DNA from: Oscillospiraceae bacterium
GTDB lineage: Bacteria; Bacillota; Clostridia; Oscillospirales; Ruminococcaceae
NCBI GenBank assembly: GCA_015067315.1
Contig: SVMR01000007.1
Coordinates: forward strand, 42,040 to 106,039
DNA: 64,000 nt
Direction of reading: 5' to 3'
The notes beneath the pieces were generated by a model. That model saw nothing but the letters and a program-made list of their open reading frames with translations. It was not told where the DNA came from and ran no database searches. This document shows, one piece after another, positions 18,680 to 29,400 of the stretch. Position 1 is the stretch's first letter. Every line of letters begins with the position of its first letter. A program made the position numbers and the translations under genes.

Positions 18680-18755
18680 GCGGGGGCTGACCCTCCGGGT
18701 TCTTGGTAATCCCTCTTTCGTCTGCTTCGCAGACACCTTCCCCCAGGGGAAGGCT
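18680..18755. repeat. Paired-hairpin repeat
   Basis: CCCTCTTTCGTCTGCTTCGCAGACACCTTCCCCCAGGGGAAGGCT. Confidence 0.85.
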
Positions 18756-19869
18756 AATATAAAATTTCCGCGGTAAGGGCGTTTGAAAGAAGAAAACCTT
18801 TCGGGGTGAAGGAAATCCGGGTTCCGTTTATCCGGAGAAGACCGGAAGCTTCGAAAGGCTTTGCGTTTTCAAGAATTTCCCCGGCGGAAACTTCCGGGAA
18901 TTTTTCCGCAAGTTCCGAAATATCGAGCCCTTCGGCAAGTCGAAGACGGAGCATTGCATATTCTTCCCAGCCGCCGCCGGAAGATTCCTCTTTTTCGTTT
19001 TCGTCAAAAGGTTTTTCGAGGAAATCCGCTATGCTCCGGTCAAAATAAAAACGGCGTCCTTCCATGAAAGAATGGGCGGAAGGTCCGATTCCGATATATT
19101 CGTCGTCCAGCCAATAGCGCAGGTTATGGAAGGAGCGTTTTCCGTCCTTCGCGAAATTTGAAATTTCGTACTGCTCAAAACCGCGCTTTTCAAGTTCCTC
19201 GCAGGCAAGGAGATAAAAATCCGCCGCTTTTTCCTCATCGGCGCAGAGAAAACGCAGTTCGCTTTTTGAAAGGGGAGTTCCTTCCTCGATTTTAAGCATA
19301 TAGGATGATATGTGGGAAACGCCGAGGGAAGAACAGAATTCAATGCTTTCTTTAAGGGAATCCTCCGTCTGGTAGGGGATTCCGAGCATCAAATCGAGGG
19401 ATATATTGTCAAAACCGGCTTTTTGGGCGGTTTTTACCGTTTCTTCCGCTTCCTTCGGGGAATGGATTCTTCCGAGGGTGGAAAGTTCCTTTTCGTTTGC
19501 GCTTTGAAGACCGAAGGAAAGGCGGTTTATTCCGGCGGATTTAAGAACGGAAAAATCGACCCGCTCCGAAACGCCCGGATTTCCCTCCGCGGTAACTTCC
19601 GCATCGGAAGTCAGATAGGGTTTTGCCGCTTCCATTATTTCGCAAAGGTGTTTTTCTCCCAGAAGCAGGGGAGTTCCGCCGCCGAAATACAAAGAGTTAT
19701 AAGACCTTGCATACCTTTTTCCGTAAAATTCAATCGCTTCGATTACGCGGTTTTTATAAATTCCGAAATATTCCTCGCCCTTCGGAAATGAATAAAAATC
19801 GCAGTATCTGCATTTTTGCATGCAGAAGGGGATATGAATATACAGCCCCGCGGGGTTCTTTTTATTCAA
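18754..19869 (-). CDS. hemW: HemW-like radical SAM protein (heme chaperone / coproporphyrinogen oxidase-like)
   Basis: GLYIHIPFCMQKCRYCDFYSF CxxxCxxC; LYFGGGTPLLL. Confidence 0.93.
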   Translation of the reverse strand: MNKKNPAGLYIHIPFCMQKCRYCDFYSFPKGEEYFGIYKNRVIEAIEFYGKRYARSYNSLYFGGGTPLLLGEKHLCEIMEAAKPYLTSDAEVTAEGNPGVSERVDFSVLKSAGINRLSFGLQSANEKELSTLGRIHSPKEAEETVKTAQKAGFDNISLDLMLGIPYQTEDSLKESIEFCSSLGVSHISSYMLKIEEGTPLSKSELRFLCADEEKAADFYLLACEELEKRGFEQYEISNFAKDGKRSFHNLRYWLDDEYIGIGPSAHSFMEGRRFYFDRSIADFLEKPFDENEKEESSGGGWEEYAMLRLRLAEGLDISELAEKFPEVSAGEILENAKPFEASGLLRINGTRISFTPKGFLLSNALTAEILY

Positions 19870-20259
19870 TATGCTCCCTCCTTCATTTTTTCCGCTTTTT
19901 CGGCAAAAACGGTGCTCATTTTACATTTTTTCGTGGAAAAATTTTATTAACATGGAAAACTTTTTGCTTTAAACGGCTTTAAAAAGCGGTTTTTTTGAGC
20001 ACTTTTCAACCTTTTCAACATTGGCGTTGTTGAAAACTCATGTTTTTGTTGAGAAAAACCATTGAAAACCCATAGTTTTCAACATTTTCCACAGAGTACT
20101 CCACCAAATGGCTTAAATATGCCGTTTATGAATAATTTTTTTGTTGAAATCCGTTTTTTGATACTTTCGGGTATATTTTTCCGGTTAATTGGAATTAATT
20201 GGAAATCCTGTATAACTGATTTTCTTTATTCACCGGATGCTGAAAGATGCTCGGAATTT

Positions 20260-21231
20260 TCATTCATTTTCGGAGGCGAGCAGGACCCGGTCGATCAGAT
20301 TTTCGAGATCTTCCGGAGTTTCGAGAGCGCCGCATTCTCTTCGGAATTCGGCGGCGCCGCGCATTCCCTTAATATACCAGGAGGAATGTTTTCTTGCCTC
20401 GCGCATGCCGGTATATTCCCCTTTGTATTTGCAGAGGAGTTCGATATGTTTTTTTAGGACGGCCATTCTTTCTTCCGGGGTCGGTTCCGGAAGAAGTTCG
20501 CCGGTTTCCATATAATGCGCGATCTGTCTGAAAATCCAGGGGTTTCCCATTGCGCCACGGCCGACCATTACAAGATCACAGCCGGTCTGGTCATAAAGAG
20601 CCTTTGCGCTTTCCGGCGAAACAACGTCGCCGTTTCCGATTACGGGAACGGAAACCGCCTCTTTAACCCGGCGGATAATATCCCAGTTTACCGGCGGAGC
20701 ATACATCTGGGTGCGGGTTCTTCCGTGAACGGTAAGGGCGGAAGCTCCGTTTGCTTCGCAGATGCAGGCAAATTCCACGGCGTTGAGGTGTTCGTTATCC
20801 CAACCGGCGCGGAATTTTACCGTTACGGGGATATCCACCGCGTCAACGACCGCCCGGACGATTCTTCCCGCAAGTTCCGGATCTTTCATAAGTGCGGAAC
20901 CGCCGCCGTTTCCGGCGACCTTCGGAACAGGGCAGCCGAAATTTATATCTATTGCGTCCGGTTTATATTCAAGGGCAAGTTTTGCGGCTTCCGCCATAAC
21001 TTCCGGTTCGGAACCGAAAAGCTGGACGGCGCAGGGTCTTTCCGCTTCGTTTATTTCAAGAAGTTCGGCGGATTTTTTGCTTCCGTAGGAAAGACCTTTT
21101 GAACTTGTCATTTCTCCCACGGTCCATACCGCGCCGAATTCACGGCTTATTTCTCTCATCGCTCTGTCGCCGACACCCGCAAGGGGAGCAAGGGCGGCAT
21201 ATTTCGGAAGTTCTATGTTTCCTATTTTCAT
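20260..21231 (-). CDS. dusB: tRNA dihydrouridine synthase
   Basis: APLAGVGDRAMREISREFGA, INFGCPVPKVAGNGGGSALMKDPEL, VHGRTRTQMY. Confidence 0.94.
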   Translation of the reverse strand: MKIGNIELPKYAALAPLAGVGDRAMREISREFGAVWTVGEMTSSKGLSYGSKKSAELLEINEAERPCAVQLFGSEPEVMAEAAKLALEYKPDAIDINFGCPVPKVAGNGGGSALMKDPELAGRIVRAVVDAVDIPVTVKFRAGWDNEHLNAVEFACICEANGASALTVHGRTRTQMYAPPVNWDIIRRVKEAVSVPVIGNGDVVSPESAKALYDQTGCDLVMVGRGAMGNPWIFRQIAHYMETGELLPEPTPEERMAVLKKHIELLCKYKGEYTGMREARKHSSWYIKGMRGAAEFRRECGALETPEDLENLIDRVLLASENE

Positions 21232-22235
21232 TCTGCTGCCTCCCCAAAATCAAGATCCGGTTCCGTCCCGAGGAAAAGGTTCGGATCCACAAAAACACCG
21301 CCCACGGAAATTCCGAAATGGAGGTGGTTTCCGGTTGAAAGTCCCGTTGTTCCGACTGTTCCGATAACCGTGTTTTTATCGACGAAATCCCCTTCGGAAA
21401 CTTTTATTTCGTTCATATGGTAATGCCAGCTCATAATTCCGCAGCCATGGTCAATTATAACTGTGTTTCCCGTAAGTCCGAGTATTCCGGCAAAATAGAT
21501 TTTTCCGCTGTTCGTTGCAAAAACGGGAGTTCCGCCGCCGGCAGCCATATCGATTGCGTCATGCCATTCGGTTCTTCCGCTTGAAAAAGTTCGGAAAGTT
21601 CCGAAGGAAGTTGTTTCCTTATACCAGGAATTTCCGAGAGGCATTGCAAATTCCCCTTCCCAAAGGGGTTCTTCGGAAAAATAAAATCTTTTTTCTTCGA
21701 AGAATTCCGCAAAGGCTTCCCGGACTGCGGTATCCTCGATTGTTGCTTCGAGGGTTGCCTGTTCGACAACAAGATACTGCTTTTTGAAATTTTTATCGAG
21801 AACAATAACTCCGCCGACATAATTATAATCTTCGGAGGAAATTTCGATCGGATAATATCCCGCTTCTGTATCCGGTTTTACGGGGATGAAGCAATACCAT
21901 TTTCCGTTTTTTTCAAAAAAACGACGGGAATTTCCCATGATATCGGTGAAAACCGCTTCGGAAAGATCGACGTTTTCCGCTTTTACCGTTATATAGCCGC
22001 CTTTTTCAACAAGATGGGCGGAAAGGCTGAAGGAAGGTTCCGGAACCGGTTCCGGTTCGGTAATTTCTTCCGGTTCGGCCGCTTCCGGTTCGGAAGAACT
22101 TTCCGGAAGGGAAGAGGAATTTTCGGAAGATTCCGGAGCTATTGCCGGGGTGTTTTCCGAAAATCCGCAGGCGGAAAAGGATATTATAATTGCGGAAAGG
22201 AGCATTGCTGTAAGCAGTTTTTTTGATTTTGTCAC
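21228..22235 (-). CDS. M23-family peptidase, lipoprotein
   Basis: Lipobox LSACGFS; EWHDAIDMAAGGGTPVFATNSGKIYFAG...SWHYHMNEI...GNHLHFGISV LytM motifs. Confidence 0.92.
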   Translation of the reverse strand: MTKSKKLLTAMLLSAIIISFSACGFSENTPAIAPESSENSSSLPESSSEPEAAEPEEITEPEPVPEPSFSLSAHLVEKGGYITVKAENVDLSEAVFTDIMGNSRRFFEKNGKWYCFIPVKPDTEAGYYPIEISSEDYNYVGGVIVLDKNFKKQYLVVEQATLEATIEDTAVREAFAEFFEEKRFYFSEEPLWEGEFAMPLGNSWYKETTSFGTFRTFSSGRTEWHDAIDMAAGGGTPVFATNSGKIYFAGILGLTGNTVIIDHGCGIMSWHYHMNEIKVSEGDFVDKNTVIGTVGTTGLSTGNHLHFGISVGGVFVDPNLFLGTEPDLDFGEAAE

Positions 22236-22289
22236 GTTTTTCCTCCGAAAATTTATTTATAATCAGTTGTGGTTTTTAATTGAACGGAG

Positions 22290-22868
22290 TTTGTCCCTCA
22301 TCCGCCACGCTTTTAAGAACAGGCGCGCGGCCGAGGGATTCTTTTCAGCCTCCCCTATTAGGGGAGGTGGATTTTTCGGCGGCTTGCCGACGGAAAAGAC
22401 GAAAGGGTGGCAACGGTTTTTTCGGATAGATTTATTAAAACAATGTAGGTGCGGATATTATCCGCCCGTTTTGTAATTGGATGGAGTTGACACCTCATCC
22501 GTCACTTCGTGCCACCTTTTGCTCAGCCGCAGACGGCAACCCCTCTGTCTGCTTCGCAGACATCTCCCCTAACAGGGGAGTCTCCTCAAGGAGAAGGCTG
22601 ACCCTCCGGGTTTCCTTATTAAAGAGAACGGATTCTTCGCTTCGCTCAGAATGACATTGGTCTGTCATTGCGAGCCTTCGCAGAAGGCGTGGCAATCCGT
22701 TTTCCCTTTTATCGGAACGGTCAAGACCGTTCCCTACAGTAACGCAATTGGCTTACAATTACTAAACCGTAGGGGCGGATATATCCACCCGGTTTTAACT
22801 GGACAGAGTCAACACTTCATCGGTCACCTGCGGTGACAGCTTCCCCGACCGGAAGGCTTTAAAGGAAT
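22290..22868. repeat. Composite hairpin repeat cluster (~580 bp)
   Basis: Ordered modules shared with 30780-31315 and 42015-42548. Confidence 0.9.
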
Positions 22869-22975
22869 TTTATTATAATATTATAGCATACAGGAAATTT
22901 ATATGCTATAATAAGTTATTATAATATTATTAAATATTCCAATAAATCATATTTTCAAAGGGAGGTTTCCTCTTT

Positions 22976-25573
22976 ATGAAGATTCTTGCTGTGGATTCGA
23001 ACAGCATTATGAACCGGGCTTTTTACGGAATCAAGGTTCTTACAACAAAGGACGGTTTTTTCACCAACGCGATTTACGGTTTTCTTTCGATTTTGCTTAC
23101 CGCAATTTCCGAAACGAAGCCGGACGCAATTGTTTTTGCTTTTGACGTTCATGCGCCCACTTTCCGCCATGAATTTTACAAAGAATATAAAGCCGGCCGC
23201 CACGCGACCCCCCAGGAACTTATTGACCAGTTCCCGGTTATGAAAGAGCTTCTCGGATATCTCGGATATCCGGTAATCGCAATCGAAGGTTTTGAGGCGG
23301 ACGATATTCTCGGAACGGTTTCCCGTCTTTGTGAGGAACAGGGGGCGGACTGCGTTATTTCAACCGGTGACCGGGACAGCCTTCAGCTTATCGGCGAGCA
23401 CACTTCCGTCCGCCTTGCGACCACAAAAATGGGCGCGCCGGTTTCGACTATGATGGATATTCCCGCCGTTCACGAAAAATACGGCGTTGAACCCATTGAA
23501 CTTATCGAAGTCAAGGCGCTTATGGGTGACACAAGCGACAACATTCCCGGCGTTCCGGGAATCGGCGAAAAAACCGCCCTTGACCTTATCCAAAGATATC
23601 ACAGCGTCGATTATATCTATGAGCATTTTGACGAGCTTGAACTTAAACCCGCGCAAAGAAAGAAGCTTGAAGAGGGAAAAGATTCCGCATATCTGAGCAG
23701 AAGGCTCGGCGAAATAAACCGCTTTGCGCCGATTCCGGAAAATCTTGAGGATTACGTGCTCAAAAACCGGAACGAGGCGGCTGCGGTCGCGCTTCTTACG
23801 AAGCTTGAAATGTATAAGATGATTGAAAGGCTCGGACTTGACCCTTCGAAGGCGGCGGAAATTCCTTCGGAAAACGCAAAATCGAAGGAGAAAATGGAAG
23901 TTGTATCCGGGGATTGTTCCTCTTTTGGTGAATTCGAGGATTCCGTGCTCACGGAAGTTCTTTTCGAAAGCGAAGGGGACGACCTTACGGCGGTTTGCCT
24001 TGTTTCCGGGGTAAAAGCCGTGCTCATTGAGAACGACGGGTTCTTTTTTGACGCTTCCTTTGCAAAATTTCTGTGCTCAAAGGGCAAAAAACGCACCGAT
24101 GACCTTAAATTCCTTTCCCGCTGGGCGGAAAACCACGGCGCGGCTGTTGAAAACTGCGTGATGGATTCTTCCCTTGCGGGATATATCCTTAACGTTTCCG
24201 GCGACGATTATTCCGTCGGAAGGCTCTCTTCGCTCTACCATGCCGAAAACTTTGAACTTTCCGGCGAAACCGGTGCTCATTCCGGGCTTCTTGAAAAGGC
24301 GGCGGCTTTTTCCGACCTTTGCGAAAAGCTCCGATTGGAACTTCACAGCCACGGCGAGGAAAAAATCCTCGACGAAATCGAACTTCCGCTTGCAAAAATC
24401 CTTGCTTCGATGGAACTCCGGGGATTCAAAATCGACCCGGAAGGAATTAAAAACTTCGGAACCGAACTTTTGAGCACCATTTCCGAAACGGAACAAAGAA
24501 TCTATCAGCTTTGCGGCGAGGAATTCAATATTCTTTCGCCGAAACAGCTTGGGGTTGTGCTTTTTGAGCATCTCGGACTTCCGGCGAAGAAAAAGACCAA
24601 AAGCGGATATTCCACAAGCGCGGACGTTCTTGAAAATCTGCGCACATATCACCCGGCAATCGACGAGATTCTTGAATACAGAAAGCTTACGAAGCTTAAT
24701 TCCACATACGTTGAGGGACTTCTCAATGCTCTTGCTCCGGACGGAAGGGTTCACACCCGTTTTAACCAGAAGGAAACCAGAACCGGAAGGATAAGTTCCC
24801 TTGAACCGAACCTTCAGAATATTCCGATCCGAACCGAACTCGGAAGCAGAATGCGCGGATTTTTTGTTGCGAAGGAAGGTTACACCCTTATTGACGCGGA
24901 CTATTCCCAGATCGAGCTTCGGGTTCTTGCCCATCTTGCTCAGGACGAAAACATGATTTCCGCTTTTACCGGCGGAACGGATGTTCACACCCAGACCGCT
25001 TCCCAGGTTTTCGGCGTTCCGGAAGATTACGTGACTTCCCAGATGAGAAGCAGGGCAAAGGCAGTTAACTTCGGAATCGTTTACGGAATCGGCGCCTGGA
25101 GCCTTGGGGAAAACATCGGCGTTCCGACGAGGGAAGCGCAGGAATATATCGACAGCTATCTTTCCCATTACAGCGGCGTTGACCGTTTTATGAAAGAGAG
25201 CATTGAAACCGCAAAAAAATGCGGTTTTGCGGTAACTTCCTACGGAAGAAGAAGATATCTTCCGGAACTTTCGAGCAGCAACTTCAATCTCCGTTCCTTC
25301 GGCGAAAGGGTTGCAAGAAACATGCCCATTCAGGGAACCGCGGCGGACATCATCAAGCTTGCCATGGTAAAGGTTGAAAACCGGCTTGCGGCGGAAAAGC
25401 TTGACGCAAAACTTATAATGCAGGTTCACGACGAACTTATTGTTGAAGCGAACGAAAACTGCGCGGAAAAAGCGGCGGAAATTCTTAAATTCGAGATGGA
25501 AAACGCCGCAAAACTTTCCGTTCCGATGAAAGTTGACGTCGGCACCGGAAAAACCTGGCTTTTGGCGCATTAA
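22976..25573 (+). CDS. polA: DNA polymerase I
   Basis: 5'-3' exo domain (MKILAVDSNSIMNRAFYG), polymerase motifs DADYSQIELRVLAHL, RSRAKAVNFGIVYG, QVHDELIVE. Confidence 0.98.
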   Translation: MKILAVDSNSIMNRAFYGIKVLTTKDGFFTNAIYGFLSILLTAISETKPDAIVFAFDVHAPTFRHEFYKEYKAGRHATPQELIDQFPVMKELLGYLGYPVIAIEGFEADDILGTVSRLCEEQGADCVISTGDRDSLQLIGEHTSVRLATTKMGAPVSTMMDIPAVHEKYGVEPIELIEVKALMGDTSDNIPGVPGIGEKTALDLIQRYHSVDYIYEHFDELELKPAQRKKLEEGKDSAYLSRRLGEINRFAPIPENLEDYVLKNRNEAAAVALLTKLEMYKMIERLGLDPSKAAEIPSENAKSKEKMEVVSGDCSSFGEFEDSVLTEVLFESEGDDLTAVCLVSGVKAVLIENDGFFFDASFAKFLCSKGKKRTDDLKFLSRWAENHGAAVENCVMDSSLAGYILNVSGDDYSVGRLSSLYHAENFELSGETGAHSGLLEKAAAFSDLCEKLRLELHSHGEEKILDEIELPLAKILASMELRGFKIDPEGIKNFGTELLSTISETEQRIYQLCGEEFNILSPKQLGVVLFEHLGLPAKKKTKSGYSTSADVLENLRTYHPAIDEILEYRKLTKLNSTYVEGLLNALAPDGRVHTRFNQKETRTGRISSLEPNLQNIPIRTELGSRMRGFFVAKEGYTLIDADYSQIELRVLAHLAQDENMISAFTGGTDVHTQTASQVFGVPEDYVTSQMRSRAKAVNFGIVYGIGAWSLGENIGVPTREAQEYIDSYLSHYSGVDRFMKESIETAKKCGFAVTSYGRRRYLPELSSSNFNLRSFGERVARNMPIQGTAADIIKLAMVKVENRLAAEKLDAKLIMQVHDELIVEANENCAEKAAEILKFEMENAAKLSVPMKVDVGTGKTWLLAH

Positions 25574-25576
25574 TTT

Positions 25577-25602
25577 GCGGAACGGTCAAGACCGTTCCCT
25601 AC
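25577..25602. repeat. CGGAACGGTCAAGACCGTTCCCTACC repeat
   Basis: Perfect inverted repeat GGAACGGTC/GACCGTTCC. Confidence 0.85.
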
Positions 25603-25622
25603 CATACAAAGGAGTTATTTTA

Positions 25623-26243
25623 ATGAGCGACATCTGGAGTTTGTTCGATAAAATCAAAAAAACGGAAAAAGTTTCCGGTCCGCCGGAATATATTATAGTC
25701 GGGCTTGGAAATCCTGGAAAGGATTATGAAAAAACCCGCCATAACACTGGTTTTATGGCCCTTGACCTTATTTCCGACAAGCTTTCCGTCCATATCGACC
25801 GCCTTAAATACAAGGCGCTTACAACAGTTTGTGAAATCGGCGGTCATCATGTGCTTTTGATGAAACCCCAGACTTATATGAATCTTTCCGGCGAAGCGGT
25901 TTTTGCCGCGATGGATTTTTATAAAATTCCCCTCGACAAAGTTATTGTTGTTTTCGACGACACGACCCTTGACGTGGGAAAAATGAGAATCCGCAAAAAG
26001 GGAAGTGCCGGCGGACACAACGGACTTAAAAGCATAATCGCCTGCTGCGGCGGCGACGGTTTTCCGAGAATCAAAATCGGAATCGGCAAAAAGCCGGAAG
26101 GTTGGGACCTTGCGGATTGGGTGCTTGGAAAATATTCCGAGGATGACCTTAAAACCCTTCAGGGAATGTATGAAAATTCCTTCGAGGCAGTTAAACTTAT
26201 GGTTTCGGGAAAACTTGACGAAGCAATGAATAAATTTAACTGA
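25623..26243 (+). CDS. pth: Peptidyl-tRNA hydrolase
   Basis: IIVGLGNPGKDYEKTRHNTGFMALD, KPQTYMNLSGEAV, GSAGGHNGLKSI. Confidence 0.97.
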   Translation: MSDIWSLFDKIKKTEKVSGPPEYIIVGLGNPGKDYEKTRHNTGFMALDLISDKLSVHIDRLKYKALTTVCEIGGHHVLLMKPQTYMNLSGEAVFAAMDFYKIPLDKVIVVFDDTTLDVGKMRIRKKGSAGGHNGLKSIIACCGGDGFPRIKIGIGKKPEGWDLADWVLGKYSEDDLKTLQGMYENSFEAVKLMVSGKLDEAMNKFN

Positions 26244-26245
26244 AA

Positions 26246-26330
26246 CGGAACGTCGGGGACGACGTTCCCTACAGTTGTTTTAAGAGGTTTATTGAAACAT
26301 TGCAGGGGCGAGAATACCCGCTCTATTGCC
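26246..26330. repeat. GGAACGTCGGGGACGACGTTCC repeat and degenerate GGGGCGAGAATACCCGCTC module
   Basis: Variant core of the GGAAC...GTTCCCTACA family. Confidence 0.75.
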
Positions 26331-26488
26331 CTATGGGAATCCTTTTTGCCCTATACTTTACACTTTGCACTTGAAAGAATCCCGACGGGAAGACTTTTCC
26401 GCCTTAAACTTTACACTTAACACTTTTCACTTAAAAACACCCCCCTTTTTTTGAAGGAGGGTCAATACTCTTTGAGGAGGTGTTCCCG

Positions 26489-29400
26489 ATGTTACAGAAC
26501 TTTCTTGACAGCGTTCCCCAGTTCCGGCAGGTGCTTTCAGCGCTTGGGCGGAGTTTTGACATGCCGATTTTTGCGGCGGGAGTTTCCGGTTCGGAAAGGG
26601 CGATGCTTGTTTCCGGAATTGAAAAACGTCACGGAAAGCCTGTTCTCGCAATAACTCCGGACGAAGCTTCCGCAACGAAACTTTCGGAAGATATTGCCCA
26701 GCTTTGCGACCCTTCCGCCGTTGCGTTATATCCCATCCGCGACCTTCGTTTCAGAATGGCGGAAAGTTCTTCCGCGGAATATGAACAAAAAAGGCTTGCT
26801 GTTCTCGGAAGGATTCTTGACGGTTCCTGCAGAATTGTTGTCACTTCCGTCGAGGCGGCCTTGCAGTTCACAATTCCTCCGGGCGTTTTTAAATACAACA
26901 CTTTTTCAATATGCCGCGGGGAAAGTTATGATCTTGATGAACTTGCAAAAAAGCTTTCCCGGGCGGGTTATGAACGCAGAAGCCAGGTTGACGGCCCTTG
27001 CCAGTTTTCCGTTCGCGGAGGAATTCTTGACTTTTTCTCTCCCCAATCCAAAGACCCTGTACGAATTGAATTTTGGGGCGACGAAGCGGATTCTGTCGCT
27101 TATTTCGATCTTGAAACCCAGCGAAGAACAAAGGAAATCGACGAAGCGTTTATTGCTCCCGCAAGGGAAGTTCTTCCCGATTCCACCGAGGCGCTTTTAA
27201 AACTTCTTAACGAAGTCCATTCAAAACAAAGAGGAAAACACGGCGTTCTGGTTAAGCAGAATATCGAAAAGGATATTGAAAGAATCGAAGCGGGACTTTC
27301 CGTTTCCGCGCCGGACAGATATATTCCCCTTGTTTATAAATTTCCGGCGACGCTTTTTGATTATCTTACTGACGGGGTCGTTGTTTCTTCGGAATTCATC
27401 AAACAGAAGGAGATTCTCAAAAATCTCCAAAGCCAGCAGAGCGAGGATATTTTCCAGCTTTTTGAAGAGGGTATTCTTTTTGCCGGATGCGAAAAATTCA
27501 GCCTTGATCTGACGGAATATATTACAATTCTTGACGAGGGAACAACGGTTCTTATGGATTCCTTCATCCGGAGCATGAACGACCTTCACGTCCGGACTCT
27601 TGCGGATTTCGGCGCCGTTTCCCTTTCCCATTGGAGCGGCGACCTTGAAACACTGCTCGAAGATTTAAGAGATTACGCCGCCCGGAAATTTTCCGTTGCG
27701 GTTCTTTGCGGAACGGAAAGGGCTGCTCATGCTCTTACAACCGACCTTTTGAACCACAATATAAACGCGGCTTTTTCTAAGGAAGCGAAAATTTCCCCCG
27801 GAACGGTTTTTGTTCTTGAAGGAAATCTTTCAACAGGTTTTGAATTCCCTCTCGGAAAAGTTGCGGTCATAAGCCAGGGACGTTCCAACGTTTCCGAAAG
27901 AAAACGCAAAAAATTCAAAAAGGCGGAAAATCCGCTTAAATCCCTTTCGGATATAGCCCCCGGGGATTACGTTGTTCACGTCACCAACGGAATCGGTATT
28001 TTCCAGGGCATTGTAAAACAGGATATCCGGGGCGTTGTTAAGGATTACATTGCAATTCGCTACGCCGGAACGGATATGCTTTATGTTCCGGTCACCCAGC
28101 TTGACCTTGTTTCAAAATACGTAGGACCCAGGGACGACAAATCCGTTAAGCTCAACAAACTTAATTCCGCCGATTGGCAAAAGACCCGAAGCAAAGTAAA
28201 GGCCGCTGTCAAGGATATGGCGAAGGAACTCATCGCCCTTTATTCCAAGCGAATGAGAACCGAAGGCTACGCTTTTTCTGAGGATACGGATTGGCAGAGG
28301 GATTTTGAGGAGCGGTTCCCCTATGAGGAAACGGATGACCAGCTCCGCTGCATTGAGGAAATCAAGCACGATATGGAAATGGCAAGACCCATGGACCGCC
28401 TTCTTTGCGGCGACGTCGGTTTCGGCAAAACGGAAGTTGCTCTCCGGGCGGCCTTCAAGGCGGTTATGGACGGAAAGCAGGTTGCGGTTCTTGTTCCGAC
28501 AACCATTCTTGCATGGCAGCATTACCAGACCTTCCTCCAGAGAATGGACGGTTTTCCCATTACCGTTGAGCTTCTTTCCCGGTTCCGCACCCCGAAGCAG
28601 CAGGAAAAAATCCTTACAAGGCTCCGCAGCGGCGAAATTGACATTATCATCGGTACCCACAGAATTTTGCAGAAGGATGTTATTTTCAAGGATCTCGGTC
28701 TTTGCGTAATTGACGAGGAACAGCGCTTCGGCGTTGCCCATAAGGAAAAGATGAAAGAGATGAAGGCTTCCGTTGACGTTCTTACTCTTTCCGCAACGCC
28801 AATTCCGAGAACCCTCAACATGGCAATGAGCGGAATCCGCGATATGTCCACCATTGAGGAAGCGCCGACCGACCGCCACCCGGTCCAGACCTACGTTATG
28901 GAATATGACAGAGGAGTTATTCTTGAAGCTATCAAAAAGGAACTGCGCAGGGGAGGACAGGTTTTTTATCTCCACAACAACACCGAAAGCATTATGAGCT
29001 GTGCGTCGAAACTTCAGGAAGACCTTCCGGATGCAAGAATTGCTTATGCCCACGGAAAGATGAGCGAAGAACAGCTTTCGGATATTTGGAAGAGCCTTAT
29101 TGATCAGGAAACGGATATCCTGGTTTGCACCACCATTATCGAAACGGGTGTTGACGTTCCTTCCTGCAACACGCTTATTATTGAAAACGCCGACCATCTC
29201 GGTCTTTCCCAGCTTTATCAGTTAAGGGGCAGGGTAGGCCGTTCCAGCCGCCATGCTTTTGCATATTTTACCTTCACAAGGGGAAAATCCATAAGCGACA
29301 TTGCGCAGAAGCGCCTTTCCGCAATACGCGACTTCACCCAGTTCGGAAGCGGTTTCAAAATCGCAATGCGGGATCTTGAAATCCGCGGAGCGGGAAATAT

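Noticed and set aside
7540-20110. Shared string TACTCCACCAAAT at ~7548 and ~20096
   Set aside because: A 13-mer match between two positions is not significant in 64 kb.
24077-25570. 497-aa minus-strand ORF antisense to polA
   Set aside because: Same artefact.
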